Assembly: GCA_024404415.1 (NCBI GenBank)
Contig: JAKSPX010000051.1
Location: forward strand, 1 to 8,358
Length of the DNA stretch: 8,358 nucleotides
Direction of reading: 5' to 3'
DNA from: Clostridia bacterium
Lineage (GTDB): Bacteria > Bacillota > Clostridia > Oscillospirales > QAMX01
Shown: positions 1-5,565 of the stretch, in pieces
Numbering within the stretch: position 1 is the first letter of the stretch
Layout of the letters: every line of letters starts with the position of its first letter
The notes under the pieces: model-generated
What the model saw: only the letters and a program-made list of their open reading frames with translations
Database searches by the model: none
What the model was told of the DNA's origin: nothing
Position numbers and translations under genes: made by a program

Positions 1-19
1 GGTCTTCTAAAATGCTCAT
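1..19 (-). CDS. Start of a divergent gene, cut by the left window edge
   Basis: Only the first six codons are visible, reading leftward from an ATG at 19-17 and giving M-S-I-L-E-D before the sequence ends. The call rests on the signals in front of it. An AAAGGAG ribosome binding site lies at 33-27 on the minus strand, 7 nt before the ATG. A good sigma-A-type promoter (TTGTCA, 17 nt, TAAAAT) lies upstream at 83-55 and would give a leader of roughly 28 nt. The product cannot be identified from six residues. Genes divergent from a metabolic gene are often its regulator or a second catabolic enzyme, but that is inference only. A chance ATG is possible, though the ordered promoter, ribosome binding site and start make it less likely. 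Confidence 0.55.
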
Positions 20-54
20 GATCTGACTCCTTTGTTCGAGGTTGGTATGGATTT

Positions 55-83
55 ATTTTATCACAGAAATTCCCCCGTGACAA
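55..83 (-). promoter_or_regulatory. Sigma-A-type promoter for the leftward gene
   Basis: On the minus strand the -35 box is TTGTCA (83-78, 5 of 6 to consensus) and the -10 box is TAAAAT (60-55, 5 of 6), with an exact 17-nt spacer. A TGN extended -10 precedes TAAAAT. Transcription would start near 48, leaving about 28 nt to the ATG at 19. Its -35 box overlaps that of the rightward promoter by five bases. Confidence 0.6.
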
Positions 84-105
84 GAGAAGCCATGCGTGAT
101 ATAAT
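77..105 (+). promoter_or_regulatory. Sigma-A-type promoter for the FAD oxidoreductase gene
   Basis: The -35 box is GTGACA (77-82, 5 of 6) and the -10 box is a perfect TATAAT (100-105), with a 17-nt spacer and a TGA extended -10 immediately upstream. The predicted start point near 112 lies downstream of the TTG at 32 and of the ATGs at 47, 92 and 104. A transcript from here therefore cannot encode those longer N-termini. This is the main argument for starting the next gene at 140. Confidence 0.7.
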
Positions 106-123
106 GAAGAAAACAAGCGAATC

Positions 124-130
124 AAAGGAG
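124..130 (+). promoter_or_regulatory. Ribosome binding site that fixes the oxidoreductase start
   Basis: AAAGGAG ends 9 nt before the ATG at 140. The reading frame is open further upstream to a TTG at 32, but no comparable ribosome binding site precedes that codon in this orientation. The encoded extension also lies outside the FAD-binding fold. Confidence 0.7.
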
Positions 131-139
131 AACTCAGCT

Positions 140-1354
140 ATGACAATCCGTGAAGAAGCCCGCGAGCTGCCATTGGGCGGCAGTTATGACGTCATCGTCG
201 CCGGCGGCGGTATCGCCGGTATATCCGCATCCCTTGCTGCGGCGCGGGAAGGCAAAAAGGTACTGCTCCTTGAAAGAATGTTCACGCTCGGCGGCCTTGC
301 CACGGCGGGCCTCGTCACCATCTATCTGCCGCTCTGCGACGGCCGCGGCCATCAGGTGAGCTTCGGCATCGCCGAGGAGCTTCTGCGCCTTTCGGTGAAG
401 CTGGGGGTTGAGCCGGGATATGATAAACTCCCGATCAAGGACGGATGCGCGTGGCTGGAACCGGGACATGAATCGGAACGGACGAGCCAGCGCTTTGAAG
501 TGGAATTCAGCGCCAACGTCTTTGCCATTCTCGCGGAACAGCTTCTCGCCGAAAACGGCGTCGAGATCCTCTACGGAACCACCCTTACAAGCACCATTAC
601 CGAGGAGAATAAAATCAAAGCCGTCGTCATTGAAAATAAGAGCGGGCGGCAGGCGCTTCTTGCCAGGTCTTTTGTCGACGCAACGGGCGATGCCGATCTC
701 TGCAAGCTCGCGGCGCAGAAAACGGCCGTATCCGGGCAGGGAAATGTGCTTGCCTCGTGGTATTATGAGCACGACAAGGAAAATTATCGCCTGAATATGC
801 TCGGATTCGCGGAAACGCCGGATAAGTATAAAAAGCCGGATGAGCTCGCCATAAAGAAGCGCCGCTACACCGGCCTTGACGGGCGCGAGATCTCGGCCTT
901 CATGATGAATTCCCACCGATCCATCCTCAACGATTTCACCCGCCGCGGCGGCGTCAATGGCGACCACGCGGTGGCTACCATTGCCTCCATCCCGCAGTTC
1001 CGCATGACCCGCCGCATCGATGGAAAGTATACGCTGGACGACACGGAGATGTTCAAGCGCTTTGAGGACAGCATCGGCATGATCTCGGATTGGCGCAAGG
1101 TCGGCCCGGTCTACGAGGTGCCGTTCAGAACGCTCGTCGGAGACGTGAAAAACCTCGTCACCTGCGGCCGCATCATCTCGGTCACCGACGCCATGTGGGA
1201 TATTTCCCGCGTCATCCCGCCCTGCGCCGTCACGGGCGAGGCCGCCGGACTTGCCGCGGCCCTTTCCGACGATTTCGGGAGCTTTGATGTTTCCATCCTG
1301 CAGGATAAACTCAGAGAAAACGGCGTGAAGCTCCACGTTGACGAAGCGTTATAA
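140..1354 (+). CDS. FAD-dependent oxidoreductase (FAD_oxidored / PF12831-like)
   Basis: Probable soluble flavoprotein of 404 residues. An N-terminal Rossmann beta-alpha-beta unit (residues 17-45) carries the dinucleotide motif G22-x-G24-x-x-G27 and ends in E45, the expected ribose-binding acid; a TLGGLAT stretch follows. The middle contains SFVDATGDADL, a typical strand-turn of this fold. The C-terminal part has NLVTCGRIISVTDAMWDISRV and a TGEAAGLAAAL segment, characteristic of this family's second FAD-binding region. Family members are widespread in anaerobes, often with uncharacterised substrates, and some neighbour carbohydrate-degrading genes; the substrate here is unknown. The start is chosen from the promoter at 77-105 and the AAAGGAG at 124-130, not the longer open frame from 32. 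The gene appears monocistronic: the next genes converge on it and a hairpin follows the stop by about 20 bp. Family assignment is firm, specific reaction unknown. Confidence 0.85.
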   Translation: MTIREEARELPLGGSYDVIVAGGGIAGISASLAAAREGKKVLLLERMFTLGGLATAGLVTIYLPLCDGRGHQVSFGIAEELLRLSVKLGVEPGYDKLPIKDGCAWLEPGHESERTSQRFEVEFSANVFAILAEQLLAENGVEILYGTTLTSTITEENKIKAVVIENKSGRQALLARSFVDATGDADLCKLAAQKTAVSGQGNVLASWYYEHDKENYRLNMLGFAETPDKYKKPDELAIKKRRYTGLDGREISAFMMNSHRSILNDFTRRGGVNGDHAVATIASIPQFRMTRRIDGKYTLDDTEMFKRFEDSIGMISDWRKVGPVYEVPFRTLVGDVKNLVTCGRIISVTDAMWDISRVIPPCAVTGEAAGLAAALSDDFGSFDVSILQDKLRENGVKLHVDEAL

Positions 1355-1365
1355 CACTCTTACAT

Positions 1366-1406
1366 ATCAAAACGCGCACGGTACAAAGCCGTGCGCATTA
1401 TTTTTA
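1366..1406. terminator. Shared bidirectional rho-independent terminator
   Basis: A perfect 8-bp GC-rich stem, GCGCACGG (1374-1381) pairing with CCGTGCGC (1389-1396), closes a 7-nt loop. On the plus strand it is followed by a T-rich tract (ATTATTTTTA, 1397-1406). On the minus strand it is followed by GTTTTGATA, from the A-rich bases at 1366-1373. It sits between the ends of two converging genes, with 8 bp between the stem and the permease stop, so it can serve both. Confidence 0.85.
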
Positions 1407-2213
1407 GAATAAGCGTCTGACCTCTTTTTCGACGAATACGACGAGGAGGTACATCAGCGCGGCGAGGAGTGACAAAACCAGTACGCTCCCCATCACGAGA
1501 TCCATCCGGAAGACCTGACCGCCGTAGACGATGAGGTAGCCGAGCCCTGCCCGCGAGGTGAGGAATTCGCCGACGATCACGCCGACCCACGCCATACCGA
1601 TGTTGATCTTCAAAATCGAGATCATGGTCGGCAGGCTCCCGGGCAGGACGGCGTAGAGAAAGGTCTGCAAACGCGTGGCGCCGAAGCTTTTAAGCAGGGC
1701 AAGCCTTTCGCCCTCGGCTTCCCGGAAACCCGAGGCCATGCCGATGACGGTATTCACCACCGAAACGAGAATGGTCACGGTGATGACTGCGCTCACACCG
1801 CTTCCCACCCAGACGATGATGACCGGGCCGAGTGCGATCTTCGGGAGGCTGTTGAGCACCACAAGGTAAGGGTCGAGCACCCGCTCTGCCTTCGGAAAGG
1901 CCCACAATAATATGGCGATGACCGCCCCCAGGAGGGTGCCGATCAAAAAGCCCGCCGCCGTCTCGCCGAGCGTCACGCCGATGTGCAACCAAAGACTGCC
2001 GTCGGCGATCATTTTCCCCATCATCCCGGCGGCGCGGGAGGGCGAGGAGAAAATGAAGCCGTCAAGCCAACCGACCCTGACGAATAGCTCCCACAGCGTG
2101 AAAAAGAGCACAAAGAGGAGGATCTGAGACGTGAGGATGCGCCGTTTATCCCGACGGAGGCCTGAAAGGTAGGTCTTTCTCTGTGTGGAAAGTTCAGGAG
2201 GCATTTTCATCAT
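1404..2213 (-). CDS. ABC importer permease, SsuC/TauC/ThiX-like
   Basis: Inner-membrane permease of 269 residues, the usual size for the class. Hydrophobic segments fall at roughly 29-47, 80-105, 117-138, 140-160, 190-214 and 238-261, about six helices. The cytoplasmic EAA loop, which docks on the ATPase, is at about 163-193: GFREAEGERLALLKSFGA followed by the LP-containing stretch. It is the last gene of a three-gene importer operon and overlaps the ATPase gene by 20 bp. Three ATGs are close together (2213, 2210, 2204). The AAGGAG at 2223-2218 is 4 nt from the first and 7 nt from the second, so 2210 may be the true start. The family imports sulfonates, taurine, nitrate-like anions or thiamine/riboflavin precursors; the sequence does not settle which. 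The shared hairpin follows its stop. Confidence 0.88.
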   Translation of the reverse strand: MMKMPPELSTQRKTYLSGLRRDKRRILTSQILLFVLFFTLWELFVRVGWLDGFIFSSPSRAAGMMGKMIADGSLWLHIGVTLGETAAGFLIGTLLGAVIAILLWAFPKAERVLDPYLVVLNSLPKIALGPVIIVWVGSGVSAVITVTILVSVVNTVIGMASGFREAEGERLALLKSFGATRLQTFLYAVLPGSLPTMISILKINIGMAWVGVIVGEFLTSRAGLGYLIVYGGQVFRMDLVMGSVLVLSLLAALMYLLVVFVEKEVRRLF

Positions 2214-2991
2214 CCAGCTCCTTCCAGATCAGGTTGAAATAGTCGGCAAAGAGGGGCGACGCCCGCCTTTGGATGACGCCGCGCCCGTCAATTTCGACGT
2301 GCAACTCTCTTTTGACGGAGGCGGGGCGCGAGGATAACACAAGGATGCGGTCGGCAAGGCTCAGAGCCTCCGAAATGTCGTGCGTCACCATGACCGCCGT
2401 CTTGCCCTCGCGCTTGATGATGGAGGCGATATCCTCCGAGACGCGGATGCGGGTCTGGTAATCCAGGGCGGAAAAGGGCTCGTCGAGCAATAAAAGCGAG
2501 GGATCTGTCGCAAGTGTGCGGATCAGGGCGGCTCTCTGGCGCATCCCGCCGGAAAGAGAACGCGGGAAGCTCTCCTTAAAGTCGCCGAGGCCGTATTCGT
2601 CGAGGAGCGCCGCCGCCCGCTCTCTATGCGCCCGGTCATCTTCCTTTCGGATGCGGCAGCCGAGAAGCACGTTGTCGATCACCCGCGCCCAGGGAAGAAG
2701 CTCGTCGGGCTGGAACATATAGCCGATGTGCGGGCGCTTTTCTTCGGTGAGTATTTCTCCGCCGATCCGGATCTCACCCTCGCTTGGCTTGATGAGTCCC
2801 GCGATGAGCGAGAGTACGGTGGTCTTGCCACAGCCCGAGGGGCCGAGCAGCACCAGAAATTCCCCCTCATTTACGGTAAAGGAGAGTCCCTTCAAAGCCT
2901 CGGTCTCGCCCTCCGGCGACTGGTAGCGAAGGCCGACGTTCCGAAAATCGACCGCGGGCGGGGAAGGGCCGGTCTTGCATTTTCCGTTCAT
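2194..2991 (-). CDS. ABC importer ATPase, SsuB/TauB/ThiZ-like
   Basis: Cytoplasmic ATP-binding subunit, 265 residues, that powers the importer by ATP hydrolysis. All catalytic motifs are intact and in order: Walker A GPSGCGKTT (50-58), Q-loop Q94 in YMFQPDELLPW, signature LSGGMRQR (146-153), Walker B LLLLDE (166-171) followed by the D-loop SALD, and switch H204 in MVTHDISEAL. The FQ...LLPW wording of the Q-loop region is typical of the nitrate/sulfonate/taurine importer ATPases. The start codon overlaps the stop of the upstream binding-protein gene in an ATGA (2991-2988), and the gene's 3' end overlaps the permease by 20 bp. The operon order is therefore binding protein, ATPase, permease with translational coupling. 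Confidence 0.92.
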   Translation of the reverse strand: MNGKCKTGPSPPAVDFRNVGLRYQSPEGETEALKGLSFTVNEGEFLVLLGPSGCGKTTVLSLIAGLIKPSEGEIRIGGEILTEEKRPHIGYMFQPDELLPWARVIDNVLLGCRIRKEDDRAHRERAAALLDEYGLGDFKESFPRSLSGGMRQRAALIRTLATDPSLLLLDEPFSALDYQTRIRVSEDIASIIKREGKTAVMVTHDISEALSLADRILVLSSRPASVKRELHVEIDGRGVIQRRASPLFADYFNLIWKELDDENAS

Positions 2992-3983
2992 GACTTCATG
3001 GCCGCCTCCGCCGCGGCAGTGTCGACGATCTCCTCGTAATCAGGTGCGGAGCCGATGACGCCCGCCGACGTGATGATCCTGAGCAGGCTTTCGTAAGCTT
3101 CTTCAGTCATAACGGGGTCGGTCTTCCACACGCCGATCTCGCCGTAACGCCGGGCCACAACGGTGAGAAGCGCCTCGTCATTATCGGGGAAGAGCGGCGC
3201 GATGGCCGAGGCGAGCTCTTCGGAGGAGTGGGAGACCACCCATTTCTGCCCCTTATAGACCGCGCGGGTGAAGGCATCGATCATGGAACGATCCTTTTCA
3301 TAGGTCTCGCCGCGCGCCATAAAGCAGGTGTAGGGCACTTCTCCGCCTTCCTCACCAACCGAGGCGACGATGCAGCCTTCGTCTGCAAGCTCCATGGCGC
3401 TGGCGCTCGGTTCGAACATGGTGACGTAATCGTCCTCGCCTGCGATGAATGCGCCGCCCATCAGGTCGAACTGCACGTCGGTGCGGAGCGTCAGGTTTTC
3501 GCCCGGAACAAGGCCGTGCGCTTTCAGTACGTACTCAAGCGTCATCTCGGGCATGCCGCCTGCGCGGCCGCCGATCACGCTCTTGCCTTCCAGTTTATCC
3601 CAGGAAAAATCGTCGTCCGGCGTCTTCCCGAGGAGGAAGGAGCCGTCCTTCCGGGTGAGTTGGGCAAAGATCACGGGGTGGTCGTCTTTACCCTCATTTG
3701 CCACATAGACGGCGGTCTCCGGGCCCATCAGGCCGACGTCGGCGTCTCCCGTCAGGAGGGCGGTCATGCTTTTATCCGACCCGCCGCCGTTGGAAAGCTC
3801 GATTAAGAGACCTTCCTCTTCGAAAAAGCCGAGGGAAACGGCGGCGTAGAAGGGAGCGTAGAAGACCGAGTGAGTCACCTCGTTGACGCGGACGGTACGG
3901 AGCGTCTCCTGCTTTTCCCCGCAGGAAGCGAACGCCGTTACAAGCATCAGAGCGGCGAGAAAGAGAGAAACTATGCGTTTCAA
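2988..3983 (-). CDS. Lipoprotein solute-binding protein, NMT1/THI5/SsuA-like
   Basis: Extracytoplasmic substrate-capture subunit, 331 residues, of the downstream ABC importer. The N-terminus is a lipoprotein signal: basic MKR, a hydrophobic run to about residue 18, then a lipobox-like FASC with the acylated Cys at 21. The mature part begins with a strand and then the hallmark HSVFYAPFYAAVSLGFFEEEGL (about 38-59), as in NMT1/THI5 and SsuA binding proteins. This is followed by TGDADVGLMGPE and a hinge-like GKSVIGGRAGGMPE region. Translation appears to start at a TTG (3983-3981) preceded by AAGGAGG (3999-3993) with 9 nt spacing. The ligand is not predictable from these motifs; I see no thiamine riboswitch in the short leader and no linked thiamine or sulfonate genes. 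It is the first gene of the importer operon. Confidence 0.87.
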   Translation of the reverse strand: MKRIVSLFLAALMLVTAFASCGEKQETLRTVRVNEVTHSVFYAPFYAAVSLGFFEEEGLLIELSNGGGSDKSMTALLTGDADVGLMGPETAVYVANEGKDDHPVIFAQLTRKDGSFLLGKTPDDDFSWDKLEGKSVIGGRAGGMPEMTLEYVLKAHGLVPGENLTLRTDVQFDLMGGAFIAGEDDYVTMFEPSASAMELADEGCIVASVGEEGGEVPYTCFMARGETYEKDRSMIDAFTRAVYKGQKWVVSHSSEELASAIAPLFPDNDEALLTVVARRYGEIGVWKTDPVMTEEAYESLLRIITSAGVIGSAPDYEEIVDTAAAEAAMKS

Positions 3984-3992
3984 GCTGGAATT

Positions 3993-3999
3993 CCTCCTT
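3993..3999 (-). promoter_or_regulatory. Strong ribosome binding site supporting a TTG start
   Basis: On the minus strand AAGGAGG lies 9 nt before the TTG at 3983. The lipoprotein signal peptide begins exactly at that TTG, and no in-frame ATG gives a better N-terminus, so the unusual start codon is well supported. Confidence 0.75.
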
Positions 4000-4015
4000 A
4001 TGTTTCTACAATACG

Positions 4016-4044
4016 TTGATAGAGCGGATTGAGTTTTGGCTCAA
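4016..4044 (-). promoter_or_regulatory. Weak candidate promoter for the ABC importer operon
   Basis: On the minus strand TTGAGC (4044-4039, 4 of 6) and TATCAA (4021-4016, 4 of 6) are separated by 17 nt. The predicted start near 4009 would leave about 25 nt to the TTG. The -35 box lies inside one arm of the inverted repeat at 4027-4046. This is the best pair I found by eye, but neither box is strong. Confidence 0.3.
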
Positions 4045-4046
4045 TC
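4027..4046. repeat. 7-bp inverted repeat with 6-nt loop
   Basis: GATTGAG (4027-4033) and CTCAATC (4040-4046) are perfect inverted copies around TTTTGG. There is no T tract after it on the plus strand, so it does not look like a terminator. It lies between divergent genes and could be an operator or simply chance. Confidence 0.5.
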
Positions 4047-4051
4047 ACAGT

Positions 4052-4065
4052 ATATGCCGGCATAT
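4052..4065. repeat. 14-bp perfect palindrome between divergent genes
   Basis: ATATGCC abuts its exact inverted copy GGCATAT with no spacer, 6 bp after the inverted repeat at 4027-4046. The site lies upstream of both the importer operon and the YlmC/YmxH-like gene. Perfect palindromes of this kind are typical of sites for dimeric regulators, but one of this length is expected about once per 16 kb by chance. Confidence 0.5.
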
Positions 4066-4111
4066 CAAAAGGGATAATCCGCATAGGATGGGAGGAAAGG
4101 GAAGTGAAGCT

Positions 4112-4387
4112 ATGAACGAAAAGAGCCGCCTGATGGATCTCAGGCTCAGAGAGGTCATCAACATCCACGACGGGACAAGGTACGGCTACGTCTGTGACGT
4201 GGAGCTGGATTATCAGACCGGGCGCATCCGCTCGGTCATCATACCGGGGAGCGCGCGGCTGATGGGCTTTCTCGGCAGGCGGGAGGACATCGTGATCCCG
4301 TGGGAATGTATCCGCAAGATCGGGGACGACATCATTCTTGTGGACGTGCCGGAAGGGCTGACGGAGCTTCGAAAGCAGGCGAAATAG
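4112..4387 (+). CDS. YlmC/YmxH-family PRC-barrel protein (sporulation-associated)
   Basis: Small protein of 91 residues made almost entirely of one PRC-barrel-like domain. Seen in the sequence: LRLREVINIHDGTRYGYVCDVELD near the N-terminus, then a turn and RIRSVIIPG, and the end IVIPWECIRKIGDDIILVD, the strand pattern of the YlmC/YmxH family. Members are found in spore-forming Firmicutes, are usually about 75-90 residues and have no established biochemical role. The frame is open further upstream to 4016, but those residues are low-complexity and unlike the family. The ATG at 4112 follows AAAGGG (4097-4102, 9 nt spacing) and a GGAGG at 4091-4095. No hydrophobic segment is visible, so it is probably cytoplasmic. 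The gene is divergent from the importer operon, and the next promoter starts 1 bp after its stop, so it is probably a single-gene unit. Confidence 0.82.
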   Translation: MNEKSRLMDLRLREVINIHDGTRYGYVCDVELDYQTGRIRSVIIPGSARLMGFLGRREDIVIPWECIRKIGDDIILVDVPEGLTELRKQAK

Positions 4388-4388
4388 C

Positions 4389-4417
4389 TTGCGAAATGCG
4401 AAAAGGCGTGCTATACT
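4389..4417 (+). promoter_or_regulatory. Sigma-A-type promoter for the glycosyltransferase/glycosidase operon
   Basis: TTGCGA (4389-4394, 4 of 6) and TATACT (4412-4417, 5 of 6) are separated by exactly 17 nt. The predicted start point near 4424 leaves a leader of about 30 nt to the ATG at 4454. It sits directly behind the YlmC-like stop codon, marking a new transcription unit. Confidence 0.7.
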
Positions 4418-4453
4418 GGATTCATTAAAGGTCAGAGCCGCGAGGAGGTCAGT

Positions 4454-5551
4454 ATGTCACGATCCAAACAGCTTATCTGTCTTTCCACCGTGCCGTGGAG
4501 TGAAAAGATCACACGCCGCCAGATGATCATGTCACGTATGCGTGACGTCGAGATCGTCTATATCGACCCGCCGACGGGACGTCGGTCGGTCATTACGCGC
4601 AAGCCCGAGCCGGTTTCGCCCTATCCGCATATCCGCGTATACAGCCCGACGGGGGCAGGCGACAGCAAGCGTTTATCCGCCTTTCTCGAATCGGTCATCC
4701 AGAAGGAAGAGCTTGCCGAGCCGCTTGTCTGGCTTTATTCGCCGGTGTATCTTGATGCCGTCCGCCATCTTAAAAAGGCGGGACTGGTCTACGACGCGGC
4801 GGAAAACCCATCCCACACGTCTCCCCGCGACGGATCAAGACTTGAAAAGGAGCTCTGCGAGGCGGCGGACGTGGTCTTTGCCGCGCAGATGACCCATTAC
4901 GACCGCATAGAGGCCTATCAGAAAAAGACCTACCTCATCCCGAGCGGCATCGACTACCGCCCGAAGACCTCACTTTCGGACGAGGCGCTCGGCGTCATCG
5001 CCCGCATGGAGGAGCTTCCAAAGCCGCTTTACGGCTTTGCGGGAGCACTCAGGCGCAGTGTCGATTTTGAAATGCTTGAAAAGATCGCCGATGCGGGCAA
5101 GAGCCTTCTTGTCGTCGCCGAAGCAGGAGCCGATGAGGCCGCCGTGAAGGAGGAAGTCGAAAGGCTGGAGGCGCGTGAAAACGTGTTACTGATCCGCGCC
5201 GCCTCCCAGTCGGCCATACTGGAATACATCCGCTCGTTTGACGTGTGCGTCAGCCCGCTCACCGCTCAGGGCGCCTCGGACGAGCTATTCACGCGCGTGT
5301 TCTTTGAGTATCTCGCCTCCGGCAAGCCCATCGTCACCTCGCCCTATCCGGCCATCGTGAAAAATTACGGCGACGTCGCGGATGTTTCCGAGGTGGGGGA
5401 TATCTTCCTCAAAATGGTGCTGACCGCCGAAGAACGCTTCGATCTGCCGCGCAAGGAGCGCCAGATCGCCTATGCCAAAGCGCTCGGATGGGACGCACGC
5501 GTCGCCGAAATGCGCAGACTTCTCGCCCGTGAGGGCTTTCTGATTGACTGA
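4454..5551 (+). CDS. GT-B glycosyltransferase, TuaH-like (GT4-type)
   Basis: Predicted 365-residue cytoplasmic or membrane-associated glycosyltransferase with two Rossmann-like halves. The N-terminal half (about 1-185) begins ICLSTVPWSEKITRRQ, where the family usually has a W...QRPQ acceptor-side motif, then VEIVYIDPP. It continues with VYDAAENPS, ADVVFAAQ and YLIPSGID, the linker pattern seen in TuaH-like transferases. The C-terminal nucleotide-sugar half (about 190-350) starts LYGFAGALRRSVDFEML and carries FDVCVSPL and an E-x7-E pair, E277 and E285, followed by YLASGKPIV. E-x7-E is the typical donor-binding motif of GT4-like retaining enzymes. AGGAGG (4443-4448) lies 5 nt before the ATG. 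TuaH acts in teichuronic acid synthesis in Bacillus, so a cell-surface polysaccharide role is plausible. Donor and acceptor cannot be told. It is first in an operon with two glycosidase-like genes, 14 bp upstream of the next. Confidence 0.78.
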   Translation: MSRSKQLICLSTVPWSEKITRRQMIMSRMRDVEIVYIDPPTGRRSVITRKPEPVSPYPHIRVYSPTGAGDSKRLSAFLESVIQKEELAEPLVWLYSPVYLDAVRHLKKAGLVYDAAENPSHTSPRDGSRLEKELCEAADVVFAAQMTHYDRIEAYQKKTYLIPSGIDYRPKTSLSDEALGVIARMEELPKPLYGFAGALRRSVDFEMLEKIADAGKSLLVVAEAGADEAAVKEEVERLEARENVLLIRAASQSAILEYIRSFDVCVSPLTAQGASDELFTRVFFEYLASGKPIVTSPYPAIVKNYGDVADVSEVGDIFLKMVLTAEERFDLPRKERQIAYAKALGWDARVAEMRRLLAREGFLID

Positions 5552-5565
5552 CAAAGGAGAATACC

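Noticed and set aside
32..139. N-terminal extension of the FAD oxidoreductase from a TTG at 32
   Set aside because: The predicted transcription start near 112 lies downstream of it, no suitable ribosome binding site precedes it on the plus strand, and the DNA is taken up by two promoters. ATG 140 has AAAGGAG at 9 nt.
134..1336. A 400-codon open frame on the minus strand opposite the FAD oxidoreductase
   Set aside because: It lies wholly within the oxidoreductase gene, has low-complexity, Asp/Arg/Ala/Gly-rich text typical of an antisense shadow in GC-rich DNA, and has no recognisable motif. The plus-strand gene has clear FAD motifs, promoter and ribosome binding site.
3228..3806. A 192-codon plus-strand frame opposite the binding-protein gene
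   Set aside because: It is the antisense shadow of a gene with a lipobox and clear family motifs, and it has no motifs of its own.
3984..4015. A thiamine-type riboswitch before the THI5-like importer
   Set aside because: The leader from the likely promoter is only about 25 nt, and I do not see the conserved thiamine-box elements on the minus strand.
4027..4046. Terminator for a transcript entering from the left
   Set aside because: No T tract follows the stem, the stem is AT-rich, and the gene on the left is transcribed away from this point.
4016..4111. Upstream extension of the YlmC/YmxH-like frame
   Set aside because: It would place the protein start inside the dyad elements of the intergenic region and adds residues unlike the family. 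The ATG at 4112 has a ribosome binding site at proper spacing.
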